Part shown: positions 1-8,729 of the stretch, piece after piece
Layout of the letters: every line of letters starts with the position of its first letter
Numbering within the stretch: the first letter of the stretch is position 1
Source: Oscillospiraceae bacterium
GTDB taxonomy: Bacteria > Bacillota > Clostridia > Oscillospirales > Oscillospiraceae
Direction: 5' to 3'
Length of the DNA: 54,599 nucleotides
Assembly: GCA_910574635.1 (NCBI GenBank)
Contig: CAJTCG010000023.1
Coordinates: forward strand, 1-54,599
Position numbers and translations under genes: made by a program
The notes under the pieces: model-generated
Seen by the model: only the letters and a program-made list of their open reading frames with translations
The model's database searches: none
Told to the model about the DNA's origin: nothing

Positions 1-251
1 ACCGTTTACCGGGGTCTGAGAAAAAATCTTAACCGATTACACGTTCTCTTCGCCAGCGCAAATTTGTACATGCTTGCCAGGGCGGGCGGTTCCCTATGCC
101 CCGCCTAAGGTTTTTGCGCCCTTCGACCGGGCCGGGACTGGAAAAGCGAGGAATTCATCCCCAAATATGGTCCTTTATTGGACGTTTCCTTTACCTTTGT
201 CTGTTTGCCTGGCTTTTACCTGCTTTAATCAGTGCTTCCCTAAAAGTTCCT
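1..251. other. left edge, no gene recognised
   Basis: This stretch lies downstream of the cysteine desulfurase stop. I see no convincing reading frame, RNA gene or strong terminator hairpin. The short open frames here have no recognisable protein features. Confidence 0.5.
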
Positions 252-1379
252 TTATGTGCGGAAAATCTTCATCAAAGCCTTGACTATAGCCTCAACGTCT
301 TCCTCAGTATTGGCTTTTCCAAGTGAAATACGAATTGTACCCTTAGCATAACGGTCTTCAAGTTGGACAGCCTGTAAAACGTGTGAAATATCTGTGCTTG
401 TGCCGTTACATGCAGAGCCAGTAGAAATACAAATTCCAGTCAAATCCAGCCGGTGTAAAATGGCCCCTCCATCGGCATCCGGAAATGATAGGCTCAGAAG
501 GCCAGGAAGTCTACTTGTTCCCCCGTTCCTGACATATTTGATATCCGAACGATCAAGTATGCTGACGAGCATGGAATCCAGTCCTTCTACATACCTTGTA
601 TTTTCTTCAAGAGCATCACAGTTGTTCTTTAGAGCCACTGCCATCCCGACAATACCGGCAACGTTTTCTGTCCCTGCACGTAATCCGAATTCTTGTGCGC
701 CTCCATCAGAGTAGGGCATTATCTTGAGGCCGTTTCGTATGTACAGGAACCCGACTCCCTTAGGGCCATTAAACTTGTGCGCAGATGCAGATAGCATGTC
801 CACACCAATGTCGTGAACATTTATCGATACATGACCGACCGTTTGAACAGCGTCAGTATGGAAAAGAGAACCGTTTTCATGCGCTACAGCACATAACTCC
901 TTAACCGGCTGAACGGTTCCTATTTCATTATTAGCAAACATCACAGAAGTAAGGTGAGTCTGACTGGTCATATATCTCTTTAGAATTTCAGCTGTGATAT
1001 AGCCTTCCTGCGAAGGCCGCATATAAGCAACAGGATAGCCGCTCCGTTCAAGTACTTGGCAGGGATGCAGCACCGCGTGGTGCTCAAACGCGGACGTGAC
1101 AACCGCATGTTTACATACATTCAACAAGGCAGAACCTTTTATAGCCCAGTTGTCGCTCTCTGTACCACCCGATGTGAAGAAGATTTCTTCGGGTGCCGCT
1201 CCGATACAAGAGGCTATCGTTTCCCGCGCATCCTGCAATGCCTTCTTCGGCTTTCGGGCAAAGGCATATGGCTGTGATGCGTTTCCATATTCATTTGTAA
1301 GAAATGGAAGCATTGCCTTGAACGCAGCGGTATCCAGTTGTGTCGTGGCAGCGTTATCCGCATAAACCAATCTGCTCAT
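252..1379 (-). CDS. cysteine desulfurase (IscS/NifS/DndA type) in a BREX-4 locus
   Basis: A PLP enzyme that takes sulfur from cysteine and holds it as a persulfide. The 375 residues are full length for the family. Visible motifs are the N-terminal YADNAATT, the PLP-binding lysine in SAHKFNGPKG (about residue 200) and the persulfide cysteine in STGSACNG (about residue 325). The start has an AAGGAG ribosome site and lies 9 bp after brxL, so it is the last gene of the defence operon. Family knowledge: phosphorothioation (Dnd) systems use such an enzyme (DndA or a host IscS) to feed the PAPS-reductase-like DndC. Because BrxP in this operon is also PAPS-reductase-like, I infer that this enzyme supplies sulfur to BrxP. 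A housekeeping Fe-S role is possible, but no iscU or other Fe-S assembly gene is adjacent. Confidence 0.9.
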   Translation of the reverse strand: MSRLVYADNAATTQLDTAAFKAMLPFLTNEYGNASQPYAFARKPKKALQDARETIASCIGAAPEEIFFTSGGTESDNWAIKGSALLNVCKHAVVTSAFEHHAVLHPCQVLERSGYPVAYMRPSQEGYITAEILKRYMTSQTHLTSVMFANNEIGTVQPVKELCAVAHENGSLFHTDAVQTVGHVSINVHDIGVDMLSASAHKFNGPKGVGFLYIRNGLKIMPYSDGGAQEFGLRAGTENVAGIVGMAVALKNNCDALEENTRYVEGLDSMLVSILDRSDIKYVRNGGTSRLPGLLSLSFPDADGGAILHRLDLTGICISTGSACNGTSTDISHVLQAVQLEDRYAKGTIRISLGKANTEEDVEAIVKALMKIFRT

Positions 1380-1388
1380 ATTAACTCC

Positions 1389-2840
1389 TTACAGGTAGTT
1401 ATATTGGATATCTGGAATATCTTTCTTACCCAAAACATTAAATTCCTTCGGGTCTATCATGCAAAGCTGTTTTTTGATAATCCCTCGCATCTCTTTCGCG
1501 GGTTCCAGGCAATACTTGACGAACTCGTCAGCAGGTATATCATCTTTACAAGCAGCATTAGGATATAGCAGCTTCACAAATGCGGTACAAAGCCTCTTAA
1601 TGGCCGTTAAGTCACGCTTATCAGGTTTTGCCGGAACAGCCAGGCACTCATCTACTATTGTTGTGTAAGTCAAATCGTCGCGGAGAAGATGGAGCACCTC
1701 AGCAAAATATTCTGTGTTGAGTGCCCAGCCATTTGCTACGAGGCCCTGATGCATTCTGGGTATTTCCCAGCCGGGGATAAAGCCGTGGAAGCGGTCAAGC
1801 GAGGCCGACTCACTAAAAATACTGCTTACCTCTTCCACCATGTTTTCATTAACATTGAATCGGCTGGCGTCGATATTGCCAAGTACAACTACCCCGGCAT
1901 CAGCAATGACTTGCGCGTCAAACCCTTGAACCTCACCGAATTCCATATAATCTTTCAGTGCTGTCTGGATCTGACTGGGCTTGTCGAAGGTCATGGATTG
2001 AATCTCATCAAATCCGACAAAATCAAATCGGGTCAACAATCCACCTGTCTTTTTCTGATTATCATAAATAAGAGAAGCTCTTGAAACAGTACCACCTGAA
2101 ATAAGCCAGCCACGCTTGCTGATTTTTTGATAAACATAACTTTTTCCAGTGCCTTTCGGAGCGAGCTCCATCAGATTTAGCCGCTTTTCTACAAAAGGAA
2201 GAAGCCGGCGAAGAATATATAGTTTTTGCTGTTCGGAATCATACCCATCTGGATTATAGTCAGCAGCAGAAATTAATACATCGATCCATTCTTCGATGGA
2301 AAATGCGCTTCTGGCTTCTTTATAAAATTCTAAGTCTACCGTATATGGGCAAAATGGACTGTATTCGATGAGCTTAATTACGCCTTTTCCTTGCCGTGAG
2401 GAATAATCTTTGCCCCAGATCAACTCAATGATACCCCAATTTTCACTTTCCTTCAGGAGTGCCTCCTTCCACCGGGCAACAACTTCATTGGCAACTTCCC
2501 CGGACGCCCCAGCACGTGAACCACCAAAATCCGGAAGCTCGAACAAGGTCTTCCCTGTCTTGATATCGACATTTACGCGGATTCGGGCTAGAAAACGGGC
2601 AGCCTCTCCGTTCACCATTTCGAATTTAAACTGCTCAAAATCCTCACGGTTCGGAATATATTGGCGTATATATCTCAGTACGCTGTCGTAGTCAATGATT
2701 CCGTCAGCATCTGAAAACTTCATGACAAGCCAGTCGCGCATATATGAGGGCAGGCTCAAATTGGAAAAGAACTCTGTCCTTTCTGGATTTTTCAGCACCA
2801 CCATGTCGGCAAAAACATCGCGCACTTTATCTTCCAGCAT
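1389..2840 (-). CDS. brxL: BREX protein BrxL, short form (AAA+ ATPase, TIGR02688 type)
   Basis: A 483-residue BrxL-family protein. It has a P-loop, APKGTGKSYVY (about residue 230), and a Walker B-like FVGFDEIQ (about residue 277). Type 1 BrxL proteins are longer and carry a C-terminal Lon-type protease domain. This one stops at about the length of the shorter BrxL/TIGR02688 proteins and I see no Ser-Lys protease module. Full-length BrxL assembles on DNA and takes part in phage restriction; this copy probably keeps only the ATPase role. It sits 15 bp after the zinc-ribbon gene and 9 bp before the desulfurase gene, so it is co-transcribed with both. The reading frame is intact. Confidence 0.85.
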   Translation of the reverse strand: MLEDKVRDVFADMVVLKNPERTEFFSNLSLPSYMRDWLVMKFSDADGIIDYDSVLRYIRQYIPNREDFEQFKFEMVNGEAARFLARIRVNVDIKTGKTLFELPDFGGSRAGASGEVANEVVARWKEALLKESENWGIIELIWGKDYSSRQGKGVIKLIEYSPFCPYTVDLEFYKEARSAFSIEEWIDVLISAADYNPDGYDSEQQKLYILRRLLPFVEKRLNLMELAPKGTGKSYVYQKISKRGWLISGGTVSRASLIYDNQKKTGGLLTRFDFVGFDEIQSMTFDKPSQIQTALKDYMEFGEVQGFDAQVIADAGVVVLGNIDASRFNVNENMVEEVSSIFSESASLDRFHGFIPGWEIPRMHQGLVANGWALNTEYFAEVLHLLRDDLTYTTIVDECLAVPAKPDKRDLTAIKRLCTAFVKLLYPNAACKDDIPADEFVKYCLEPAKEMRGIIKKQLCMIDPKEFNVLGKKDIPDIQYNYL

Positions 2841-2855
2841 TCCGGCTCCCTCCTG

Positions 2856-3056
2856 TCACAGGAACAGGGTACATCCCTGTTCCTTAAATTCTTGGATTTT
2901 TATTTCGAGGTCAATTTTTGTGCACTCTAAATATTCTGCCAAGCAGTCTATACAGTAAAAGTCTTCTGTGTCCGTACCAAGCAGTTTTTTGCACAAAGCG
3001 ACCTCGTCTTTTTTTAGTGTCTTTTCGCACTCACAGCATTCTATTTTTCTTCTCAT
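2856..3056 (-). CDS. small zinc-ribbon protein inside the BREX-4 operon
   Basis: 66 residues with two CxxC knuckles (Cys7/Cys10 and Cys35/Cys38) and extra cysteines at 8, 22 and 45, as expected for a zinc ribbon or a small metal-binding protein. The ATG overlaps the end of pglZ by 4 bp (ATGA), so it is translationally coupled. It ends with a charged helix and EQGCTLFL. I know of similar small cysteine-rich proteins in Clostridia but cannot name the family with confidence. Position between pglZ and brxL suggests a structural or DNA/RNA-contact partner of the BREX proteins; this is inference. Confidence 0.75.
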   Translation of the reverse strand: MRRKIECCECEKTLKKDEVALCKKLLGTDTEDFYCIDCLAEYLECTKIDLEIKIQEFKEQGCTLFL

Positions 3057-5416
3057 AAACCCATCCCACCAAACAGATCATCGTTTTTACTGATGCCTTG
3101 GGCCTTGACCTGAAGGGTTACATTGTGCAGAAGACGCCCATTAGCAATTACCGAGAGGGTAATATCATCCGTAGTAACACCGTCCAAAATGATGAGCCAT
3201 GACCCATCCGTATTCATCGTACAGGTAGCTTCCTTGTTATCATAAGATACTTCAAGTGTTGAAATAGGGCGGCTGAATTGCAGAACCTTTTCTACATGTC
3301 CATTTTTCTTTGTAACAAATAAGCCGCCTTTGGGCGTGCATGTTACAGGAGGAAGCGGCTGTTTCCTCTTGATTACAGTGACAGATACAAGCCTCTCTTC
3401 CGCTGTATTCCCTCCGTGAATCTCCCCGACAACATCATGTTCATCCGTGTTTCCACCGGCTGCATTGCCGCTCGATGAGAAATGCTGGTAATTATCCATC
3501 ACCAGACAGCGCTTGCCATTTGAGGTAACTGACACCGTGTTTGGCAAAGCGATGATATTCCCGATGTTACCATCCAGCTCACAAAACCTGCCAAAGCTAC
3601 GAACCGTAGACTTTTTCGGAGCAGAAATTGGGATGACACTTTTCTCATGAAATGCAAGTGCTGCAAAACGGCTGCTTCCGTGGTCACCCGTCACAACTAC
3701 ATACTCATGGTCTTCCAAAAGCTCTTCAACCTTCTTTGCGGCGTCAGAAAACACGGAAAGTTGATGAACAATGCAGGAATAGTAGCTTTTATCATCTGGC
3801 ATACCCTTATGAGAGAAGGAATCCAGCCTATCCCACTTGATCGTCATAGGGTCCTGTTCATCCCATTGGTGATTATATTCTGTCTCAGTGGGCAGAAGCG
3901 CAACGGCCGGGTTCACGGATTCTGGAACAATTCCACGTACTTTTAGTTCGTGCAGGAACAAAGGTGTATATTCAATTCCAAATCCGTCGATCCAAAATGA
4001 CACACAGTCTTGCCCCTGCAACTTGTGCATGAGCTTGTACCGGGCGTCAAACCGGTCAAAGGTCATTTTGACTGGATACTCACCCGGATAGCGATTGATG
4101 AGTTTATTCTTCCGATACCATGCCATATATTCATCTATGACATCATCACAGCCGATTCCGTCCTCTATGTATGATGCCAAAGACGGATAATCGCGTTCCA
4201 GCAAAGAAGCGGCTATTGCACTAGGTTCAGCGCCGCCACGAAGCATGTTGCTGATAACCTTAACAGCATATGTTTTTTCTTCATGAGTCTGATAGGTGAG
4301 GAGCCTCAACTTTGTCTCATCCAACGGCAGCCTATCTATGAGGGCAAAATATGCGTCATCAAAAGAGTGGAAGGACAAAGCCCGAACAGCTGCCATCCGC
4401 TCCTCGATCCAGCGGTCACTTCTATTAGAGACCAATAGTATCTCGTCCCGAATTTTCTCCGGAATTTCTGAAGCACATAATGCCTTCTTGCAGGCATAAC
4501 TATAGTACTCATCGGTCGGATATACTCTATACCAGAGCCAAATGAGGTTCTTTTGAAAATCGCTCAGAGTTTTCCATCTTGCTGCAGCGGAAACAAAGTC
4601 GAACTCATTGACATTCAATGCGTCAAGCACGATTTTTTCAAACGACGCTGCCTTTGCTGCGTATTGTAAAGTGTAATTTACAACCTGACTCCAAAAGTCA
4701 TTGCTTTGCCATTTCTCAATCAGTAAATTGCCGTCTGACAGAATGTCCGCAAGATATTTGAATGGGCTATCAATGGACTTAATATTTACCGTACCATAAG
4801 CTGTTTCTACATTCCTGCATTGCATGGTCACAACAGAGCAGGGTACATTCCTTCTGAGAATCATCTGCCAGTCCCGGAACCACGATGTTAAATTATCTGC
4901 ATCAGGATGAATGGCTTCCTTGAATTTTGGGGAATAAACAGTTACGGTGTAGCTTTCAGCGGATGGCGTAGAATCGAGTGCCCAGACATAATCTTTCTGG
5001 CGCTCATCGATCGCTCCGATGATCCGGTCAAAGGTATCTCTGCAACTGAACACGGGAATGACGATCCTGGTCGTGGATGCTTCCGGTTGTTGTGTCTCCC
5101 AAAATGCCCTGAACTGGCAACGATCAGGATTTAACTCACGCTTCATGCACAGACGCAGGTATTCACCCACGGAGAGCAGCAAAACCTGCTGTCCCCCGCA
5201 CTCCTTCAATTTGTTCTTGATCTGGTCGAATTGAGGAACAGTATCTGGCGCGCGGCAAAAGTCGGCCACATTTATCGTGACATCGCAGATACCCTTCAGC
5301 TGATGTTCAAGCGCAGAATAATCGTCAAAATTCTCGACAAAAATAATCCGTGCAGGGTACCGGGAACCGAAGCTGCGTTCCTGGCTGAGTTTTTCCTTGA
5401 TTTCAGCAATTGTCAC
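3053..5416 (-). CDS. pglZ: BREX-4 PglZ, alkaline-phosphatase-superfamily protein
   Basis: A 787-residue PglZ-type protein, the marker protein of BREX systems. The phosphatase-superfamily core is visible as FWIDGFGIEY (about residues 472-480, metal/nucleophile region) and VVTGDHGSSRF (about residues 575-585, metal-binding Asp-His). The N-terminal ~450 residues are mostly helical and family specific, and the C-terminal ~120 residues look beta-rich. The start is GTG behind a strong GAGGAGG, 12 bp after the brxC remnant, and the end overlaps the zinc-ribbon gene. PglZ is needed for both modification and phage exclusion in studied BREX systems; its exact reaction in type 4 is unknown. The frame is intact. 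Confidence 0.88.
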   Translation of the reverse strand: MTIAEIKEKLSQERSFGSRYPARIIFVENFDDYSALEHQLKGICDVTINVADFCRAPDTVPQFDQIKNKLKECGGQQVLLLSVGEYLRLCMKRELNPDRCQFRAFWETQQPEASTTRIVIPVFSCRDTFDRIIGAIDERQKDYVWALDSTPSAESYTVTVYSPKFKEAIHPDADNLTSWFRDWQMILRRNVPCSVVTMQCRNVETAYGTVNIKSIDSPFKYLADILSDGNLLIEKWQSNDFWSQVVNYTLQYAAKAASFEKIVLDALNVNEFDFVSAAARWKTLSDFQKNLIWLWYRVYPTDEYYSYACKKALCASEIPEKIRDEILLVSNRSDRWIEERMAAVRALSFHSFDDAYFALIDRLPLDETKLRLLTYQTHEEKTYAVKVISNMLRGGAEPSAIAASLLERDYPSLASYIEDGIGCDDVIDEYMAWYRKNKLINRYPGEYPVKMTFDRFDARYKLMHKLQGQDCVSFWIDGFGIEYTPLFLHELKVRGIVPESVNPAVALLPTETEYNHQWDEQDPMTIKWDRLDSFSHKGMPDDKSYYSCIVHQLSVFSDAAKKVEELLEDHEYVVVTGDHGSSRFAALAFHEKSVIPISAPKKSTVRSFGRFCELDGNIGNIIALPNTVSVTSNGKRCLVMDNYQHFSSSGNAAGGNTDEHDVVGEIHGGNTAEERLVSVTVIKRKQPLPPVTCTPKGGLFVTKKNGHVEKVLQFSRPISTLEVSYDNKEATCTMNTDGSWLIILDGVTTDDITLSVIANGRLLHNVTLQVKAQGISKNDDLFGGMGL

Positions 5417-5428
5417 GATTTAGCCTCC

Positions 5429-6974
5429 TCACTTAATAAACAGCGTATAAAGGTCGGGATTCTCGTTGAGAAGCTGCACGACCTTGTCGCGCAACTGTGC
5501 TTCCGGCATGGACTTTATTTTTGCCTTTGCTTCTCCACAGAATTTATCGCGCAGGAAAGCATCAACAGTCTTCCTGATTTCTCCTACCTTGTTGGCCCAA
5601 GAATAGACATCGCCGGTCAACTTGCTATTAGTTTTTAACCGAGAAACCAAAATCGGTCCGGATGATTTAAAGGCGCTCCGATAGTTTTCACCAATCTGGA
5701 AAATAAAGCAGTTGGCGATGAATTCTTTATCCTTTAGGGCACTGACGGTATGGGTCTCAAAGAACTGTGTAGCATTATGGAGGGCGGTATTGTCCGCAAT
5801 TTTCCCATCCTGTACCGTCTTTAGCACGGTGATGTGCGGAAGGGCTTCATCACTGACTACCCATTGGATGGGCACGGCATAGTTATTACACCAAAGGGTG
5901 ATAGAGTCAAAGCAGCCCTGCTCTTTCCAAAGTTCCTGAATGCGGACTTTGTTTCTGTTATAGGCGACCTTGTCGAGCTGTGCTTCAATACGGCCGTCAA
6001 AATCCACAGCCGGAGAATTGTAGCTTACAGTTTTCAGAGATTTATAGATGCCGTCCAGCTCATCGTCAGTACAGTTGTGCTTATGGGATTCCATATACCG
6101 CTGCAGAAGCGGTTTTGAGGATGAAACAAAACCCCACACTTTCTGTGCGCCTGTTTTCAAAAGTTCTGCATAGCTTTCTCTATCCGCAAGCTCAATTTTC
6201 GACCACTGCGTAGTAGAAATAATCCTCATCGCCTGTAGGACAGGCGTCCAACTGTAGCCGAGTTTCTCAATGACGGTTCCGGGAACCTTCATGTGCTCGA
6301 ACATGTTTGCAATATCATCACTGAGAAGTTTGATGCTCTTCCGTTTAACGGTCAGCGCATCGTTCAAAATGGCAACAACCTGATACTCAATGCAAAGCTC
6401 AGAAAGCTTTTCCTCGACCTGGGCCTCCGTCCAAGTGGAAACTTGTCCCTGCATCATTTGATGTATTGCATCGAACAAGTCGTGGCTTGTAAGGCCGATC
6501 ATCCCAATTGATGGAGGAATCATTTACAGCATCTCGTGCGGCGGCAATGAGGGATTTCTTTCCATAATAAGCGGAAGCGCCAAACTTTTCCGTCAGCTTT
6601 TGGCGAATGGCATCTTCCATAGTCATCATGAACTGGATGGCACTTTTAATGTCGGTAGCCTGGCTCTTCCATATAACAAGGAATTCACCCTTTTCCCGAA
6701 CTGAAAGAAACCTTTCTCTGTATGGAATCAGCATCTGGTTCGAGAGGAACTTGCGGATGGAATCGACGCTGTCCTCAAACAGATGCTTTAGAACGATTGC
6801 GGCATAGCTCTTACCGGTGCCGTATGCGCCATGGATCCAGAAGGAGCGGCGCTTGTCCTCATCCTCATATTTCATGGAGTCACAGATTTTTTCAATGGCT
6901 TCCTTCATATCTTCGTGGACAATGTATTCCTGCCACATATCAGGATGACGGGATTCGGAATCAATATCCACCAC
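5429..6974 (-). pseudogene. brxC: brxC remnant: P-loop ATPase with internal deletion and frameshift
   Basis: Two frames make up one broken gene. The 5' part (6974 down to about 6490) encodes a P-loop ATPase start with Walker A GAYGTGKS (residues 49-56). The 3' part (about 6520 down to 5429) encodes a helical C-terminal region ending PDLYTLFIK. They are in different frames and meet at about 6480-6525. Together they give about 530 residues, whereas BrxC proteins usually exceed 1,000, and no Walker B or sensor region is present, so the middle seems deleted. The annotated start is GTG without a ribosome site. Nine codons upstream an ATA at 7001-6999 sits 8 nt after AAAGGA, as if an ATG start had mutated. 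It overlaps brxP. A sequencing or assembly error remains possible. Confidence 0.75.
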
Positions 6975-8700
6975 CGATTCGTAATGTGGGCTCAGTTCTA
7001 TGTAAGAATTCCTTTAACCAAACTTTCAGCGAGTCATATTGGCGCGTTCCTAAAGAACCCATAGTGAAGCAGTTTTCTTTGTGCTCGAAGAAGTGCTCCA
7101 GCCAGGGACGACGAAGCCCAAAATGCTGGTACCTATTCATGCCTTTCAAATCCATGCCGTTTTCTCCTCCAGTAACAGAAAGTGATTTGGCCGTCAAGCA
7201 ACCCTTTCCGTTTGTAAATTCAATACAGTTGCAGCAATGGGTGCATTTATCTTCCCGGATGTATATCGCTCCGTTTTCAGTAATCGTAAATGCATTGACA
7301 GGACACTGAACTTCGCAGGCCCTACAGCCAAAGCAATATGCCGTTTTGTTGGCGATTCCTCTGAGATGGCTGAGGATAAACCTGTCCATTTTAGAATATG
7401 GCCAATACGTAACAATATTTTGTGCTTCACCAGAAATTTGAAACTGGAACTCTTGCTTATCGATTAATTGGGTGTATATGTCATTGTCCCTATATACAAC
7501 GGGGCCGAGAATACTACAGACGTGAAGCCAGTCCTGCTTTTCAGATATAAAGCTAAAGGAAACCTTGTCGTCAGCAATTTTCTCTACCACCCGATTTCCG
7601 CCGTTTTGGAGACCACGGCCCCCCATACGAGCCTTCCATCCACCTTGCTCTATAAATCTTTTCACTTCACTGCCTGGCTTTGTAGCGCGGGCATAGCTTT
7701 CAACATTTGAAAGAAGCTCCCGCATCTCATCTGGATAGCAGTCGCTTACAATACTATCCCACCATGCAGAAGACATGGGGCACACAATACAGCCGACTCG
7801 GAACAGTCCCTTCCGATAAGCTTCATTGAAAAGGATGCCGTTGTGAAGCAAATAAATAAATAACTCGGATGTTCCCCATTTCAGAATCGGACTACAATTT
7901 ATTTGATTAATATTTTTCGCACCGACACTAATCTCATCACGATCTGCTCTTGCAGCGCTTTCTTCCGCTCGAACTCCATCAAATACGACTGCCTTTATAT
8001 TATAATTCCCAGTTATCTCACGCAGCAGCAAAATTGTCGGTACTGATTTATGAACAGCGCAGCACCACCTCATTCTTCTTCCCGGAGGGCCAAATTCTTC
8101 CCAGCTATCCGTAGGTTTCAGGTGGCTTTTGGCCTCGTAAAACTTGAGCGATGACCAGTGCTTTTTTGCCTTTTCGACGGATTGAATTGTGGTAGATAAC
8201 TCCATTCCCGTGTTGCTGAAAACCACAGAGAACTCATCTGGAGACAACGCACGGCTGACAAGGTCTAGGAGCACTAAGGAATCCTTTCCACCGCTGAACG
8301 CAACCGCAAAAGCCATGCCCTTTTTTTCATACTTATCATGGGTCTTTCTAATGAAATCCATAGATGTCTTTTCAAGGCCGAGCATCAAACGTTCATTTTC
8401 TTTCCAGAGCACATCGATATCAATAGGCTCAAGAGTTAGATTGTCAGTATAAATTTTTATGGTCGGTTTCGTATAAAACCCACCGCCTATGGCTTCCGCG
8501 ACACAAGTGCCGTTCAAAATATAGCGGCGAATCCCCTCGGCCCATAGCAGCGGAGCATCCGTGTCCGGATATGTCCAGTGCTTGTAAAAGTCAAAGTAAT
8601 CCAGTTCCTCTTTGAATACAGGACGGATCTCTTTTTCGATTTTGCTATTGACAGACAGACGGTAAATGCCGTTTTGACCCGTCCATTCATACCCGTACAT
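6961..8700 (-). CDS. brxP: BrxP: PAPS-reductase-like ATP pyrophosphatase with 4Fe-4S motifs
   Basis: 579 residues. The N-terminal ~120 residues are family specific. The PP-loop SGGKDS (about residues 134-139) marks an ATP pyrophosphatase that adenylates a substrate. The RMRWCCAVHK motif follows, as in PAPS reductases. Near the C-terminus are ferredoxin-like cysteine clusters (CFGCRACEVQCP at about 460 and CTHCCNC at about 490). DndC, which inserts sulfur into the DNA backbone, is of the same superfamily and also binds Fe-S. In type 4 BREX, BrxP takes the place of the PglX methyltransferase, so it is the likely modification enzyme; a sulfur mark is inference. It lies 29 bp after the 673-residue gene and overlaps the brxC start. 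Confidence 0.87.
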   Translation of the reverse strand: MYGYEWTGQNGIYRLSVNSKIEKEIRPVFKEELDYFDFYKHWTYPDTDAPLLWAEGIRRYILNGTCVAEAIGGGFYTKPTIKIYTDNLTLEPIDIDVLWKENERLMLGLEKTSMDFIRKTHDKYEKKGMAFAVAFSGGKDSLVLLDLVSRALSPDEFSVVFSNTGMELSTTIQSVEKAKKHWSSLKFYEAKSHLKPTDSWEEFGPPGRRMRWCCAVHKSVPTILLLREITGNYNIKAVVFDGVRAEESAARADRDEISVGAKNINQINCSPILKWGTSELFIYLLHNGILFNEAYRKGLFRVGCIVCPMSSAWWDSIVSDCYPDEMRELLSNVESYARATKPGSEVKRFIEQGGWKARMGGRGLQNGGNRVVEKIADDKVSFSFISEKQDWLHVCSILGPVVYRDNDIYTQLIDKQEFQFQISGEAQNIVTYWPYSKMDRFILSHLRGIANKTAYCFGCRACEVQCPVNAFTITENGAIYIREDKCTHCCNCIEFTNGKGCLTAKSLSVTGGENGMDLKGMNRYQHFGLRRPWLEHFFEHKENCFTMGSLGTRQYDSLKVWLKEFLHRTEPTLRIGGGY

Positions 8701-8729
8701 AGATTGACCTCTATTCTTATATGGCGCGT

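Noticed and set aside
74..326. overlapping short plus-strand frames at the left edge
   Set aside because: No ribosome site, no motif, and they overlap the end of the desulfurase gene.
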